Shown here: positions 1-7,039 of the stretch, piece after piece
How the letters are laid out: every line of letters starts with the position of its first letter
Numbering within the stretch: the first letter of the stretch is position 1
NCBI GenBank assembly: GCA_026987115.1
Contig: JALSNF010000044.1
Location: forward strand, 1 to 32,429
Length of the DNA stretch: 32,429 bases
Origin: Desulfurobacteriaceae bacterium
Lineage (GTDB): Bacteria; Aquificota; Aquificia; Desulfurobacteriales; Desulfurobacteriaceae
Direction: 5' to 3'
Notes under the pieces: generated by a model
The model's database searches: none
Seen by the model: the letters and a program-made list of their open reading frames with translations, nothing else
Told to the model about the DNA's origin: nothing
Program-made: the position numbers and the translations under genes

Positions 1-31
1 ATGACATAGTAAATTTTTGTAAGGAGGAATA

Positions 32-1252
32 ATGACTCCCGAAGAACAGTTGGAGATAATAAAGAGGGGATGTGCTGAGATAATAGGAGAAGAGGAGCTC
101 TTAAAGAAACTAAAGGAAGGTAGAAAACTTAAGGTAAAGGCAGGATTTGACCCAACGGCTCCTGACCTTCACTTGGGACACACCGTTTTACTGTGGAAGT
201 TGAGGGACTTTCAAGAGCTAGGCCACGAGGTTTACTTTCTCATAGGGGACTTTACGGCAATGATAGGAGACCCTACCGGAAAGTCAAAGACCCGCCCTCC
301 CCTTTCAAGGGAAGAGGTCTTAAAGAACGCTGAAACCTACGCTCAACAGGTATTTAAGATACTTGACCCTGAGAAAACAGTTGTAGTCTTTAACAGCGAG
401 TGGCTAGGCTCAATGAGCGCTGCCGACCTTATAAAGCTCTCTTCAAAGTACACTGTAGCAAGGATGCTTGAGAGGGACGACTTCTCAAAGAGGTTTAAGT
501 CAAACAAAGAAATCCACATCCACGAGTTCCTCTACCCTCTCCTTCAAGGTTATGACTCGGTAGTTTTAAAGGCAGACGTTGAGCTTGGAGGAACAGACCA
601 GAAGTTTAACCTCCTAGTTGGAAGACACCTTCAAAAAGAGTACGGCCAAGAACCCCAAGCCTGCATAATGATGCCCATACTTGAAGGACTTGACGGCGTT
701 CAGAAGATGAGCAAGTCATTGGGAAACTACATAGGGATACTTGAACCCCCAGAAGAGCAGTTTGGAAAGGTAATGAGGATATCTGACGAGCTAATGTGGA
801 GGTACTACAGGCTCGTTACGAGAGTTCCTCAAGAAGAGATAGAGAGGATGGAGAGAGAGGTTAAAGAAGGGAAACTCCATCCTATGGAAGCCAAAAAGAG
901 ACTAGCTGAGATAGTGGTAAAGACCTTCCACGGAGAAGAAGCGGCAAAAAGGGCAAGGGAGCACTTTGAAAGGGTGTTCTCTAAAAGGGAGCTCCCAGAA
1001 GAAATCCCAGAGCCCAAGGTAAGAGTCCCTGAAAACCCGGTGTGGCTTCCAAAGCTCTTAAAAGAGGCAGGACTCGTAAAGTCAACAAGCGAGGGAAGGC
1101 GTCAGGTAAAGGGAGGAGGAGTTAGAATTAACGGAGAGAAAGTCCTTAACGAGAACCTCAAAGTTGACATACTGAGTAAAGAGCTTATTTTGCAGGTAGG
1201 TAAAAGGCGTTTTGCAAGGATAAAACCGGAAAACGTTGAAGTTGAAAAGTAG
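32..1252 (+). CDS. tyrS: Tyrosyl-tRNA synthetase
   Basis: Cytosolic class I aminoacyl-tRNA synthetase that charges tRNA-Tyr using ATP; 406 aa, normal for the family. Seen: the nucleotide-binding HIGH-type motif HLGH at residues 47-50 within a [13 protein letters not shown] block, the KMSKS loop at 225-229, and an S4-like RNA-binding domain at about 340-406. The [13 protein letters not shown] form is typical of the TyrZ-like subgroup of bacterial TyrRS. The ATG start has AAGGAGG five to six bases upstream. The stop lies 2 bp before a tRNA-Pro, so enzyme and tRNA probably share a transcript. The first 31 bases of the window carry no complete gene. Confidence 0.97.
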   Translation: MTPEEQLEIIKRGCAEIIGEEELLKKLKEGRKLKVKAGFDPTAPDLHLGHTVLLWKLRDFQELGHEVYFLIGDFTAMIGDPTGKSKTRPPLSREEVLKNAETYAQQVFKILDPEKTVVVFNSEWLGSMSAADLIKLSSKYTVARMLERDDFSKRFKSNKEIHIHEFLYPLLQGYDSVVLKADVELGGTDQKFNLLVGRHLQKEYGQEPQACIMMPILEGLDGVQKMSKSLGNYIGILEPPEEQFGKVMRISDELMWRYYRLVTRVPQEEIERMEREVKEGKLHPMEAKKRLAEIVVKTFHGEEAAKRAREHFERVFSKRELPEEIPEPKVRVPENPVWLPKLLKEAGLVKSTSEGRRQVKGGGVRINGEKVLNENLKVDILSKELILQVGKRRFARIKPENVEVEK

Positions 1253-1254
1253 TT

Positions 1255-1332
1255 CGGGGCGTGGCGCAGCCTGGTTAGCGCGCTTGGTTCGGGACCAAGA
1301 GGTCGGGGGTTCAAATCCCCCCGCCCCGACCA
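1255..1332 (+). tRNA. tRNA-Pro, anticodon CGG
   Basis: Folds as a full cloverleaf: 7-bp acceptor stem CGGGGCG/CGCCCCG, D stem GCGC/GCGC, anticodon stem CTTGG/CCAAG with loop TTCGGGA (anticodon CGG at 1290-1292, reading CCG), T arm with GGTTCAAAT, discriminator A at 1329, and an encoded CCA at 1330-1332. Stems are almost entirely G-C, as expected in a thermophile. It begins two bases after the tyrS stop and was probably processed from the tyrS transcript, as no separate promoter is visible. Confidence 0.97.
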
Positions 1333-1833
1333 CTACAATTTAACTACTGCTAAGCGAGTATGAACACTCCAATTCTTTATGCCGGCTGGTTTAGCAATCT
1401 CTTGGACATCACTTATAACGAAAAGTATTGCCGGTTTAGAAGTTCTCTCACTTCTTCCCTCTTCTACCTTCTCACTTTTCCATTCTTCTAAAACTTTACT
1501 TACTACTTCACTACAATAGCCTTTATAGTCCATAACAAACATTTGCCAAGGAAAAGCTAACTCGTACTTTTTTTTCCACTCGGAGGGTAAACCACCTAAA
1601 GGATTCTCAACAAAATCAACACAGGTCAACAAGTAATACTTTTCTTTTGAGCGACAGAAAATAGGGAAAAACCCTCAGTTTTCTAAGGAAACCCTAAGAT
1701 TTTTTAGAGTCTCCTCTCCTCCGTCTGGCAACTGGTGCCACCGAAAATAGGCAATGGGAAGGTTGCCTAACCTACTTTTTAAATCTTCAAGGAAATCTTG
1801 GGCTTCTTGATCAACGAAATAAAAACCCAACAT
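1333..1833 (-). pseudogene. Unknown 166-codon reading frame interrupted by an in-frame UGA (pseudogene or recoded)
   Basis: I do not recognise this protein. On the reverse strand an ATG at 1833-1831, with AAGG about eight bases upstream, opens 52 codons ending in ...RVSLEN. A TGA at 1677-1675 follows, and the same frame then continues for 113 codons (GFFPIFCRS... to ...LAVVKL) to a TAG at 1335-1333 abutting the tRNA-Pro CCA. The downstream part has only a TTG at 1632 with no ribosome site, so it is unlikely to be a separate gene. Simplest reading: one gene broken by a CGA-to-TGA change (ENRGFF would read naturally). Alternative: selenocysteine insertion. A 6-bp, mostly A-U stem (1661-1656 with 1645-1640) begins 13 nt after the UGA, with a G-U at the start of its loop, but it is weak. 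A sequencing error is also possible. The gene converges on tRNA-Pro. The remaining 1834-1888 holds the next gene's promoter. Confidence 0.55.
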
Positions 1834-1852
1834 AAGAAAACCCTTCAAGTTG

Positions 1853-1881
1853 TTGTTTCTTTTTTGATTTTAGTTTAAATT
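1853..1881 (+). promoter_or_regulatory. Promoter for the heptosyltransferase gene, leaderless type
   Basis: TTGTTT at 1853-1858, a 17-bp spacer, and TAAATT at 1876-1881. Only seven bases (ttgcttt) separate the -10 from the ATG at 1889, so transcription should begin at or next to the start codon. No Shine-Dalgarno is present. Confidence 0.5.
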
Positions 1882-1888
1882 TTGCTTT

Positions 1889-2878
1889 ATGAAAGTTTTA
1901 ACTTTTCAAACGGCGTTCTTAGGGGATTTAATACTTACGTCTCCTCTTCTAAAAAGTCTTAAAAAGAGTTTAAAAGGAGAGCTCCACTTAGTAGTTAGGA
2001 AAGGCTTAGAAGATGTATATAAGGGCTTTTGGGCAGTTGACAAGGTAATTCCTTTTGACAAGAAGGGAATCTTTAATCTGGCTAATCAGCTAAAAAAGGA
2101 AAAATATTCTCTTGCAATTTCACCCCACCGCTCCCACAGGACAAGTTTAATACTGTTCCTGTCGGGGATAAAAAGGAGAATAGGGTACGATAAAGCAGGC
2201 TTTTCCTTTCTCTACACAGATAGAGTAAAACACGAGTTTAAAGAGGGATACCACGAAGTTGAAAGGCTTTTAAAGTTAACGGAACCACTAAAGAGGGAAT
2301 TTCAAATTGAAATTGAAAAGGAGCTGGAGCTCCCCCTAAAAGAAGAGGAGAAATTAAAGACACGGGAAAAGTTTAAGATTAAAAATAGGTACGCAGTTTT
2401 AGCCCCCGGCTCTGTTTGGCCTACAAAAGCTTGGCTTCCAGAATACTTTGCAGAAGTGGGAAGGTGGCTAATTAAAGTAGGACTAATGCCGGTAATAATC
2501 GGGGCAAAAGGAGACTACAAGTACTGTAAAGAGGTAGAAAAAGGGCTCCCCCTATCGTTAAACCTCTGCGGGAAAACCACCCTAAGAGAGTTCTTCTCCA
2601 TAATAGAAGGGGCAGAAGTGGTTATATCAAACGATTCTGCCCCTGTTCACGCTGCCTGTGCCCTTAAAACCCCCGTAGTTGAAATATACGGTCCAACTGT
2701 ACCAAGGTTTGGCTTCTTCCCTTACGGCAAAGGGAAAATCGTAGAGTTAAAGGGCCTTAAATGTAGGCCTTGTTCAATTCACGGGGGGAAAAAGTGTAAA
2801 GAGGGAGACTTTAAGTGTATGAAAGACCTTAAGCCTGAAAGAGTAATTAAAGCTACCAAAGAGCTTTTAAACTGCTAG
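1889..2878 (+). CDS. waaF: Glycosyltransferase family 9, ADP-heptose:LPS heptosyltransferase (WaaF-like)
   Basis: Inner-membrane-associated GT-B enzyme adding heptose to the lipopolysaccharide inner core; 329 aa. Seen: N-terminal strand and loop with GDLILTSPLL (residues 12-21), the sugar-nucleotide region APGSVWPTKAW with its conserved Lys, and the donor-site stretch ISNDSAPVHAACALKTPVV followed by EIYGPT. A Cys-rich tail (CRPC, then two further Cys) is typical of WaaF-type proteins. The family starts directly at the first beta strand, which supports ATG 1889 even though it lacks a ribosome site. Its presence indicates a Gram-negative outer membrane. WaaF (heptosyltransferase II) is preferred to WaaC because of the tail cysteines, but the exact acceptor is inferred. 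Confidence 0.85.
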   Translation: MKVLTFQTAFLGDLILTSPLLKSLKKSLKGELHLVVRKGLEDVYKGFWAVDKVIPFDKKGIFNLANQLKKEKYSLAISPHRSHRTSLILFLSGIKRRIGYDKAGFSFLYTDRVKHEFKEGYHEVERLLKLTEPLKREFQIEIEKELELPLKEEEKLKTREKFKIKNRYAVLAPGSVWPTKAWLPEYFAEVGRWLIKVGLMPVIIGAKGDYKYCKEVEKGLPLSLNLCGKTTLREFFSIIEGAEVVISNDSAPVHAACALKTPVVEIYGPTVPRFGFFPYGKGKIVELKGLKCRPCSIHGGKKCKEGDFKCMKDLKPERVIKATKELLNC

Positions 2879-2895
2879 TCAAATTCTGGTATATT
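2866..2895 (+). promoter_or_regulatory. Promoter upstream of S-adenosylmethionine synthetase
   Basis: An extended -10, TGG followed by TATATT at 2890-2895, with a weak -35 (TTTAAA at 2866-2871, 18-bp spacer) overlapping the end of the preceding gene. Expected start near 2902 gives a leader of about 29 nt containing AAAGGAGG, too short for a SAM riboswitch. Confidence 0.45.
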
Positions 2896-2930
2896 TCATA
2901 CACCAACTTAAACCTAAAGGAGGCCAATAA

Positions 2931-4124
2931 ATGAACATAAAGCTCACTCCCCTTGACACAACTCCCGTTTACAGTCAAGAGATTGAAATCGTTGAGAGAA
3001 AAGGCCTTGGCCACCCGGATACCATCTGTGATGCCCTTGCAGAAAAACTATCTGCCGAACTGTGCAAGTTCTATTACGAGAAGTTTGGTTTTGTTCTCCA
3101 CCACAACGTTGACAAAAACTTGCTGGTTGGAGGTAGCGCCCTTCCAAAGTTTGGAGGAGGAGAGGTCATAGAACCCATAGAGATTTTCCTCTCCGGTAGG
3201 GCAATAAAAGAGTACAAGGGAGTTAAAATACCTGTGGACGAGATAGCAGTTGAGAGTGCAAAAGAGTGGCTGAAAAACAACATCCACGCAATAGACCCTG
3301 AAAAACACGTTAAGATACACACTTACATAAGACCCGGCTCCGTTGACCTAGTTGACATATACATGAGACAGCTAAAGGAGGGAGTTCCCCTTTCAAACGA
3401 TACCTCTTTTGGCGTAGGTTATGCTCCCTTTGACGACGTAGAAAGGGTAGTTTACAACATTGAAAAGAGGCTAAACAGTAAAGAAACCAAAAAGGAAAAC
3501 CCAGAGATAGGAGAAGACATAAAAGTAATGGGCGTTAGGGTAGGTGAGAAGATAAAGATAACTATAGCCTGTGCCTTCGTTGATAAGTTCGTCAAAGACG
3601 TTAAAGACTATGTAGAAAAGAGGGAAAAGGTTAAAGAGATTGCCTACTCGGTAGCCAAAGGGCTAACAGAAAGGGAAGTTGACATTGAGATAAACACAGG
3701 AGACGACTTAGAAGGAGGAAACGTTTACATTACAGTAACCGGAACTTCAGCAGAGGCAGGAGACGACGGAGAAGTAGGAAGGGGAAACAGGGTAAACGGC
3801 CTTATCACTCCTTATAGGCCTATGAGCTTAGAAGCGGCTGCAGGGAAAAACCCAATTACCCACGTAGGAAAGCTCTACAACATAACTTCTAACGAGATTG
3901 CAGACAGGGTAGTTAAGAGCATACCCGAAGTTGAAGAGGCCTACGTTTACATGGTAAGCCAAATAGGAAAACCTATTAACGAACCTCTAGCAGTTGACGT
4001 TAAGGTAAGGACAAAGGGAGCTCTTAATTTCCAAAGTAAAGTTGAAGAGATAGTTAAAGAGTGCCTCTCTGAAATGAAGGACACATGGAGGAAGTTAGTC
4101 AACGGAGAAATTACAGTCTATTAG
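2931..4124 (+). CDS. mat: S-adenosylmethionine synthetase, archaeal type
   Basis: Makes S-adenosylmethionine from methionine and ATP in the cytosol. At 397 aa it belongs to the archaeal-type MAT family (COG1812), not bacterial MetK: it begins with IEIVERKGLGHPDTICD, where bacterial enzymes have SVSEGHPDK, and continues with HHNVDKNLLVGG, NDTSFGVGYAP (about residues 155-165), GRGNRVNGLITPYRP and AAAGKNPITHVGK. Strong AAAGGAGG ribosome site before ATG. Archaeal MAT occurs in Aquificota, one reason for the lineage proposed. The window holds SAM users in KamA, AhbD and RlmB, but none is obviously co-transcribed. It converges on the KamA-family gene 20 bp downstream. Confidence 0.95.
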   Translation: MNIKLTPLDTTPVYSQEIEIVERKGLGHPDTICDALAEKLSAELCKFYYEKFGFVLHHNVDKNLLVGGSALPKFGGGEVIEPIEIFLSGRAIKEYKGVKIPVDEIAVESAKEWLKNNIHAIDPEKHVKIHTYIRPGSVDLVDIYMRQLKEGVPLSNDTSFGVGYAPFDDVERVVYNIEKRLNSKETKKENPEIGEDIKVMGVRVGEKIKITIACAFVDKFVKDVKDYVEKREKVKEIAYSVAKGLTEREVDIEINTGDDLEGGNVYITVTGTSAEAGDDGEVGRGNRVNGLITPYRPMSLEAAAGKNPITHVGKLYNITSNEIADRVVKSIPEVEEAYVYMVSQIGKPINEPLAVDVKVRTKGALNFQSKVEEIVKECLSEMKDTWRKLVNGEITVY

Positions 4125-4141
4125 GGGAGGTTTTCTCCCCT
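4123..4141. terminator. Hairpin between convergent genes, possible bidirectional terminator
   Basis: AGGGGAG at 4123-4129 and CTCCCCT at 4135-4141 form a 7-bp stem around a GTTTT loop, starting inside the mat stop codon and lying in the 20-bp gap between convergent genes. No clear T tract follows on either strand, so intrinsic termination is plausible but not certain. Confidence 0.45.
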
Positions 4142-4144
4142 CTC

Positions 4145-5173
4145 TTACCTGTCTTCCATAGTAAATAGGCGTCCGTCGTAAGCCTCAAACTCATAGAAAT
4201 TCCCTAACTTCTTGAACCTTTGAGGCAAGAGAGGAACCTTCCCGTACCCTCCCGGACCGTCAACTGCGTAGTAGGGAATGGCAAGGGGAGAAAGCCTCTT
4301 AAAGAGCTCCCTTAAAATATCAAGCCCTTTAGTTATAGAGGTTGAAAAGTGCATAACTCCCTTTACAGGGTCGCAGTGGAAGAGGTAGTAGGGACGAACC
4401 TTTATCTTCTGGAGCTCCCTAAGGAGCTTTTCAATAACTCCAACAGAATCGTTTACTCCTTTAAGGAGAACTGCTTGGTTGTTAACGGGAATTCCCCTTT
4501 TTAAAAGGGCCAAAACTGCCTCTTTAGAAAGAGGGGTAATTTCGTCTGGGTGGTTAAAGTGAGTGTTAACCCAAACCTTTTGAGCCTTCTCTAAAAGGGA
4601 AAGGAGCTCTGGCTCTAAAACTCTCTCAGGCCAAACTACCGGAAGTCTGGTTCCTATCCTTACAACTTCAACGTGGTCTATAGACTTTAAACCAATAAGC
4701 AACCTTTCCAGCTTCTCAGCAGGGATAAGAAGAGGTTCCCCTCCTGAGATAAGAACATCTCTTACTTTGGGGTTATCGGCTATGTACTTTAAGCACCTTT
4801 CAATCTCCCTTTCAGTTATGTAAAAAACCCCCTTCTTCCAATTCCTCTTCCTCATACAGTATCTACACAGAACGGGACAGTAATTGGTAGTTATTATTAA
4901 AACTCTATCTGGATACCTGTGAGTAAGGAGAGGAACTTTAAAGTCCCTCTCTTCCCTTAATGGGTCTTCTTCCCCTCTACCTTGAACGCTTGGGTCTATC
5001 TCTAAAAGAGAAGGAAGAAGCATTTTCCTAACTGCCAAACTCTTTCTGGCAAGCTCTAAATAGTAAACGGTAGAAGAGAAAGGATAGACTTTAACTACCT
5101 CTTTAAAGGCCCTCTCTTCTTCTTCTGTTAAAGGGAAGAGCTCCTTAACTTCCTTTAAACTCTTTACTATCAA
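4145..5173 (-). CDS. KamA-family radical SAM aminomutase (lysine 2,3-aminomutase-like)
   Basis: A 342-aa radical SAM, PLP-dependent aminomutase of the KamA/AblA/EpmB family. Seen: HRYPDRV at 85-91; the cluster motif CPVLCRYC with C99, C103 and C106; the SAM-binding GGEPL; and GGYGKVP near the C terminus, whose Lys312 aligns with the PLP lysine of lysine 2,3-aminomutase (GGGGKTP). The two Asp that hold the lysine side chain in that enzyme appear conserved (HCDPVKG and AVDGPGG), whereas glutamate aminomutases change them, so a lysine substrate, free or on a protein, is favoured. It lacks the C-terminal extension of ~416-aa lysine aminomutases and has EpmB length. The start is TTG, overlapping the upstream TGA (TTGA), so it is translationally coupled to the coiled-coil gene. 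No acetyltransferase or EF-P gene is nearby. Confidence 0.85.
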   Translation of the reverse strand: MIVKSLKEVKELFPLTEEEERAFKEVVKVYPFSSTVYYLELARKSLAVRKMLLPSLLEIDPSVQGRGEEDPLREERDFKVPLLTHRYPDRVLIITTNYCPVLCRYCMRKRNWKKGVFYITEREIERCLKYIADNPKVRDVLISGGEPLLIPAEKLERLLIGLKSIDHVEVVRIGTRLPVVWPERVLEPELLSLLEKAQKVWVNTHFNHPDEITPLSKEAVLALLKRGIPVNNQAVLLKGVNDSVGVIEKLLRELQKIKVRPYYLFHCDPVKGVMHFSTSITKGLDILRELFKRLSPLAIPYYAVDGPGGYGKVPLLPQRFKKLGNFYEFEAYDGRLFTMEDR

Positions 5174-5922
5174 CTAAAACTCCAGTTGCTTGCATCAAGC
5201 TCTTGATAGATAGAGTCCCTCTGACCAAACCTTACAAACTTAATAACATCGTCCTCAAGCTTTAAGTAAACTGCCCTATACTCTCCGTAAGGAGAGGTAA
5301 TCCTGAGCCTGTAAATGTCGTGTTTTGAATCCCTCTTTAAGAGCTTTGAAGTAGTCTCTATCCTATCAAGGGCCGAGATAAAACCGTTAAGGAGAAACGG
5401 CCTTACTGAAACTTCCTTTACTACATCCTTTCTAAACCTTTTTGAAAAGAGAACCTTTAACCTCTTCTTACCTGCAGTAAACTCTGAAAGGGAGTTTAGG
5501 GCAACCTCTATAAAGAGCTCCACCTTCGGTTTTGGAACTTCCCTAGCCTTAAGGCTCTCTATTTGGGTCTCCTTCTCCTTAATCTCACCTTTTAACCTCG
5601 CAACCTCTTCTTTTAAGACTTTAATCTTGTCTTTAAAGTCCTCAATTTCCTTAAGCTCTTCTTCTCTCCTCTTTAGCTCTTCCTCTCTCTTCCTGTACCC
5701 GTCAAGCTCCTCCCTTAACTCTACTACTTCCCTAATAAGCTCTTTTATTTTCCTATCCTTGCCCTTTAACTTCTCAGAAAGGCTCTTTACCTTTAAAAGG
5801 AGCTCCTCTCTACTTTCTACCCTCTGAACCCTTTTCCGCTTCTGAGCTTTAGGCAGAGTTTGCCTCATTTCCTTTTCAGCCTGAAGGAAAAACTCTTCAA
5901 TATCCCTAAACCCTTTTTCCAT
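5170..5922 (-). CDS. Coiled-coil protein with C-terminal RelE/ParE-like domain
   Basis: Function unknown. I place the start at the ATG at 5922 (250 aa), which has AGGAG eight bases upstream. An ATG 15 codons earlier would overlap the divergent gene and lacks such a site. Residues about 37-129 are strongly charged and heptad-like (long E/K/R/L coiled coil). The C-terminal ~55 residues contain HDIYRLRI, GEYRAVYLKL and DDVIKFVRFGQRDSIYQEL, resembling the Y-R-x-R ... Y-R-x-x-Y ... HR-x-x-x-Y core of RelE/ParE/YoeB-fold proteins. No antitoxin is adjacent, so it is more likely a repurposed or regulatory fold than a free toxin. It is coupled to the KamA-family gene by a 3-4 bp overlap, implying a joint role. 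The RelE assignment is pattern recognition only. Confidence 0.75.
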   Translation of the reverse strand: MEKGFRDIEEFFLQAEKEMRQTLPKAQKRKRVQRVESREELLLKVKSLSEKLKGKDRKIKELIREVVELREELDGYRKREEELKRREEELKEIEDFKDKIKVLKEEVARLKGEIKEKETQIESLKAREVPKPKVELFIEVALNSLSEFTAGKKRLKVLFSKRFRKDVVKEVSVRPFLLNGFISALDRIETTSKLLKRDSKHDIYRLRITSPYGEYRAVYLKLEDDVIKFVRFGQRDSIYQELDASNWSFS

Positions 5923-5949
5923 TGCAAGCTCTCCTAAAGTTGATATACT
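5922..5949 (+). promoter_or_regulatory. Promoter of the metallo-beta-lactamase-fold gene, leaderless type
   Basis: TTGCAA at 5922-5927, a 16-bp spacer, TATACT at 5944-5949, then six bases to ATG 5956. The expected start point coincides with the ATG. There is no AGGAGG. The -35 overlaps the start codon of the divergent coiled-coil gene. Confidence 0.5.
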
Positions 5950-5955
5950 TGGAAA

Positions 5956-6711
5956 ATGAAGCTCCAAGTAGAAAATTTAGGTCACTCCACCTTTAGGGTA
6001 AAGTTTGATTGTTTGGAAATCCTAACTGACCCTTTTTTAACAGAAAGTGCCGGAGGAATTAAGAGGGTAGTTCCTCCACCATTGAAGCCTGAAGAACTAT
6101 CGCCAGACATAGTTTTAATTTCCCACGCACATTACGACCACTTAGACTTAAAAACACTTAAAAGACTTAAAGGGGATTTCACCACTTTAACCCCTTTAGG
6201 ATGCAGGGAAATAATAAAGAAAGGGAAAATTATTGAACTTAAAGACTTTGAAACAGTCTCCATCAAAGGGGCAAAGATTACCAAAATCCCAGCAATCCAC
6301 AACAAGGGAAGAAGCCCACTTCACATGAAAACTGAGGTAGGAGGGTACATAGTTGAGTTTAAAGGAGTTAAACTCCTCTTTGCCGGAGATACAGCCTTTT
6401 CAGAAAAACTCTACAGCCTCTGGAAAGAGAAAGGAGGAGAGATAAAGTTTGCGTTTTTGCCAATCGGCGGGTTTATGCCCTTTTTCAGGAAGTTTCACCA
6501 AACGCCAGAAGAAGCTCTAAAAGGATTTAAGATACTTGGAGCAGAAACTCTCATACCAATTCACTTTGGAACTTGGCACCTTATCCCTTACTACGCAAAG
6601 GGGGAAAGGGCCCTTGAAAGGCTTTTAGCCTACAGCTATATTTGCTCTTTAAGGGAAAAGGTTAAGGAGCTCCTACCGGGAGAGAAGAGGAGCTTTGACA
6701 TAGAAACCTAA
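5956..6711 (+). CDS. Metallo-beta-lactamase-fold hydrolase, NAPE-PLD/UlaG-like
   Basis: A 251-aa metal-dependent hydrolase. Metal-site residues visible: HAHYDH at 57-62, H115 (IPAIHNKG), D145 in FAGDTAFS, and H203 in IPIHFGTW. The block HQTPEEALKGF (181-191) followed by GAETLIPIHFGTW is characteristic of the N-acylphosphatidylethanolamine phospholipase D-like and UlaG-like branch (COG2220). No signal peptide; cytosolic. The substrate cannot be read from the sequence; a phosphodiester or lactone is possible. The family begins with NLGHSTF a few residues from the start, supporting ATG 5956 despite the missing ribosome site. The gene is probably transcribed separately from the secreted-protein gene behind it, which has its own -35. 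Confidence 0.85.
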   Translation: MKLQVENLGHSTFRVKFDCLEILTDPFLTESAGGIKRVVPPPLKPEELSPDIVLISHAHYDHLDLKTLKRLKGDFTTLTPLGCREIIKKGKIIELKDFETVSIKGAKITKIPAIHNKGRSPLHMKTEVGGYIVEFKGVKLLFAGDTAFSEKLYSLWKEKGGEIKFAFLPIGGFMPFFRKFHQTPEEALKGFKILGAETLIPIHFGTWHLIPYYAKGERALERLLAYSYICSLREKVKELLPGEKRSFDIET

Positions 6712-6726
6712 TTGGTATAGCATACT
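6695..6726 (+). promoter_or_regulatory. Promoter of the small secreted protein gene
   Basis: A perfect TTGACA at 6695-6700 inside the end of the preceding gene. Candidate -10 elements are TATAGC (6716-6721, with an upstream TGG) and TAGCAT/CATACT (6718-6726). Any of these starts transcription within a few bases of ATG 6733, which has no Shine-Dalgarno. Confidence 0.5.
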
Positions 6727-6732
6727 TAAGTT

Positions 6733-6987
6733 ATGAAACTTAAAAGCTTAATAGTTGGAATTATAATCATAACTGCTGCCGTTTGTGGAGCACCCCAAGA
6801 AGGTTATTCCTACTCCTTTACCGTAGTTCAGTGTCAAGTTCAGCAGGTAAAAGCTCCAAAAGAAGAAAGGGAAAAGAGCCCCTTTGAAAGAAAGGAAAGG
6901 AAAAAAGAGAAAAGGAAAATAAGAGAAAAGGAACCATTTAGAGATATAGCCTTTAAAAAGGGAGCTCCCACCAGAGCCTCTCCTTAA
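6733..6987 (+). CDS. Small secreted, highly charged hypothetical protein
   Basis: 84 aa, unrecognised. Residues 1-26 form a signal peptide (MKLK, a run of Ile/Val/Leu, then AAVCGA, or a later site near SYS). The rest is dominated by Lys, Arg and Glu, with repeated KERK/REKE-like clusters at about 45-70, so the mature part is probably disordered. The Cys at 18 is not in a convincing lipobox; a second Cys occurs at about 34 in VQCQVQQV. Bounded by its own promoter upstream and the secA ribosome site 50 bp downstream. It could be a periplasmic adaptor or filler; nothing in the sequence gives a function. Real translation is supported by the signal peptide and by the gap it fills. Confidence 0.6.
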   Translation: MKLKSLIVGIIIITAAVCGAPQEGYSYSFTVVQCQVQQVKAPKEEREKSPFERKERKKEKRKIREKEPFRDIAFKKGAPTRASP

Positions 6988-7039
6988 CACTCCCCCCTAA
7001 AAGCTTTTCTTTAACTTTAAATCCCCTCAGGAGGAGAAA

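Noticed and set aside
1082-1314. Reverse-strand frames across tyrS and the tRNA (for example one reading GGFEPPTSWSR)
   Set aside because: This is the known antisense translation artefact of a tRNA gene, not a protein.
1333-1632. Stand-alone 99-residue gene from TTG 1632
   Set aside because: No ribosome site at that TTG, and the same frame continues upstream across the UGA to an ATG with AAGG. Treated as the distal part of a broken or recoded gene.
1333-1888. Integrated element or attachment site at tRNA-Pro
   Set aside because: No integrase, no repeated copy of the tRNA 3' end downstream, and the next gene is a housekeeping glycosyltransferase.
2896-2930. SAM riboswitch before the SAM synthetase gene
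   Set aside because: The leader predicted from the extended -10 is only about 29 nt, too short for any known SAM riboswitch.
5170-5922. Toxin-antitoxin pair
   Set aside because: The RelE-like part has no small antitoxin gene beside it; its partner is a metabolic enzyme.
5170-5967. Longer coiled-coil protein starting at ATG 5967
   Set aside because: It overlaps the start of the divergent hydrolase gene by 12 bp and lacks a ribosome site, whereas ATG 5922 has AGGAG at proper distance.
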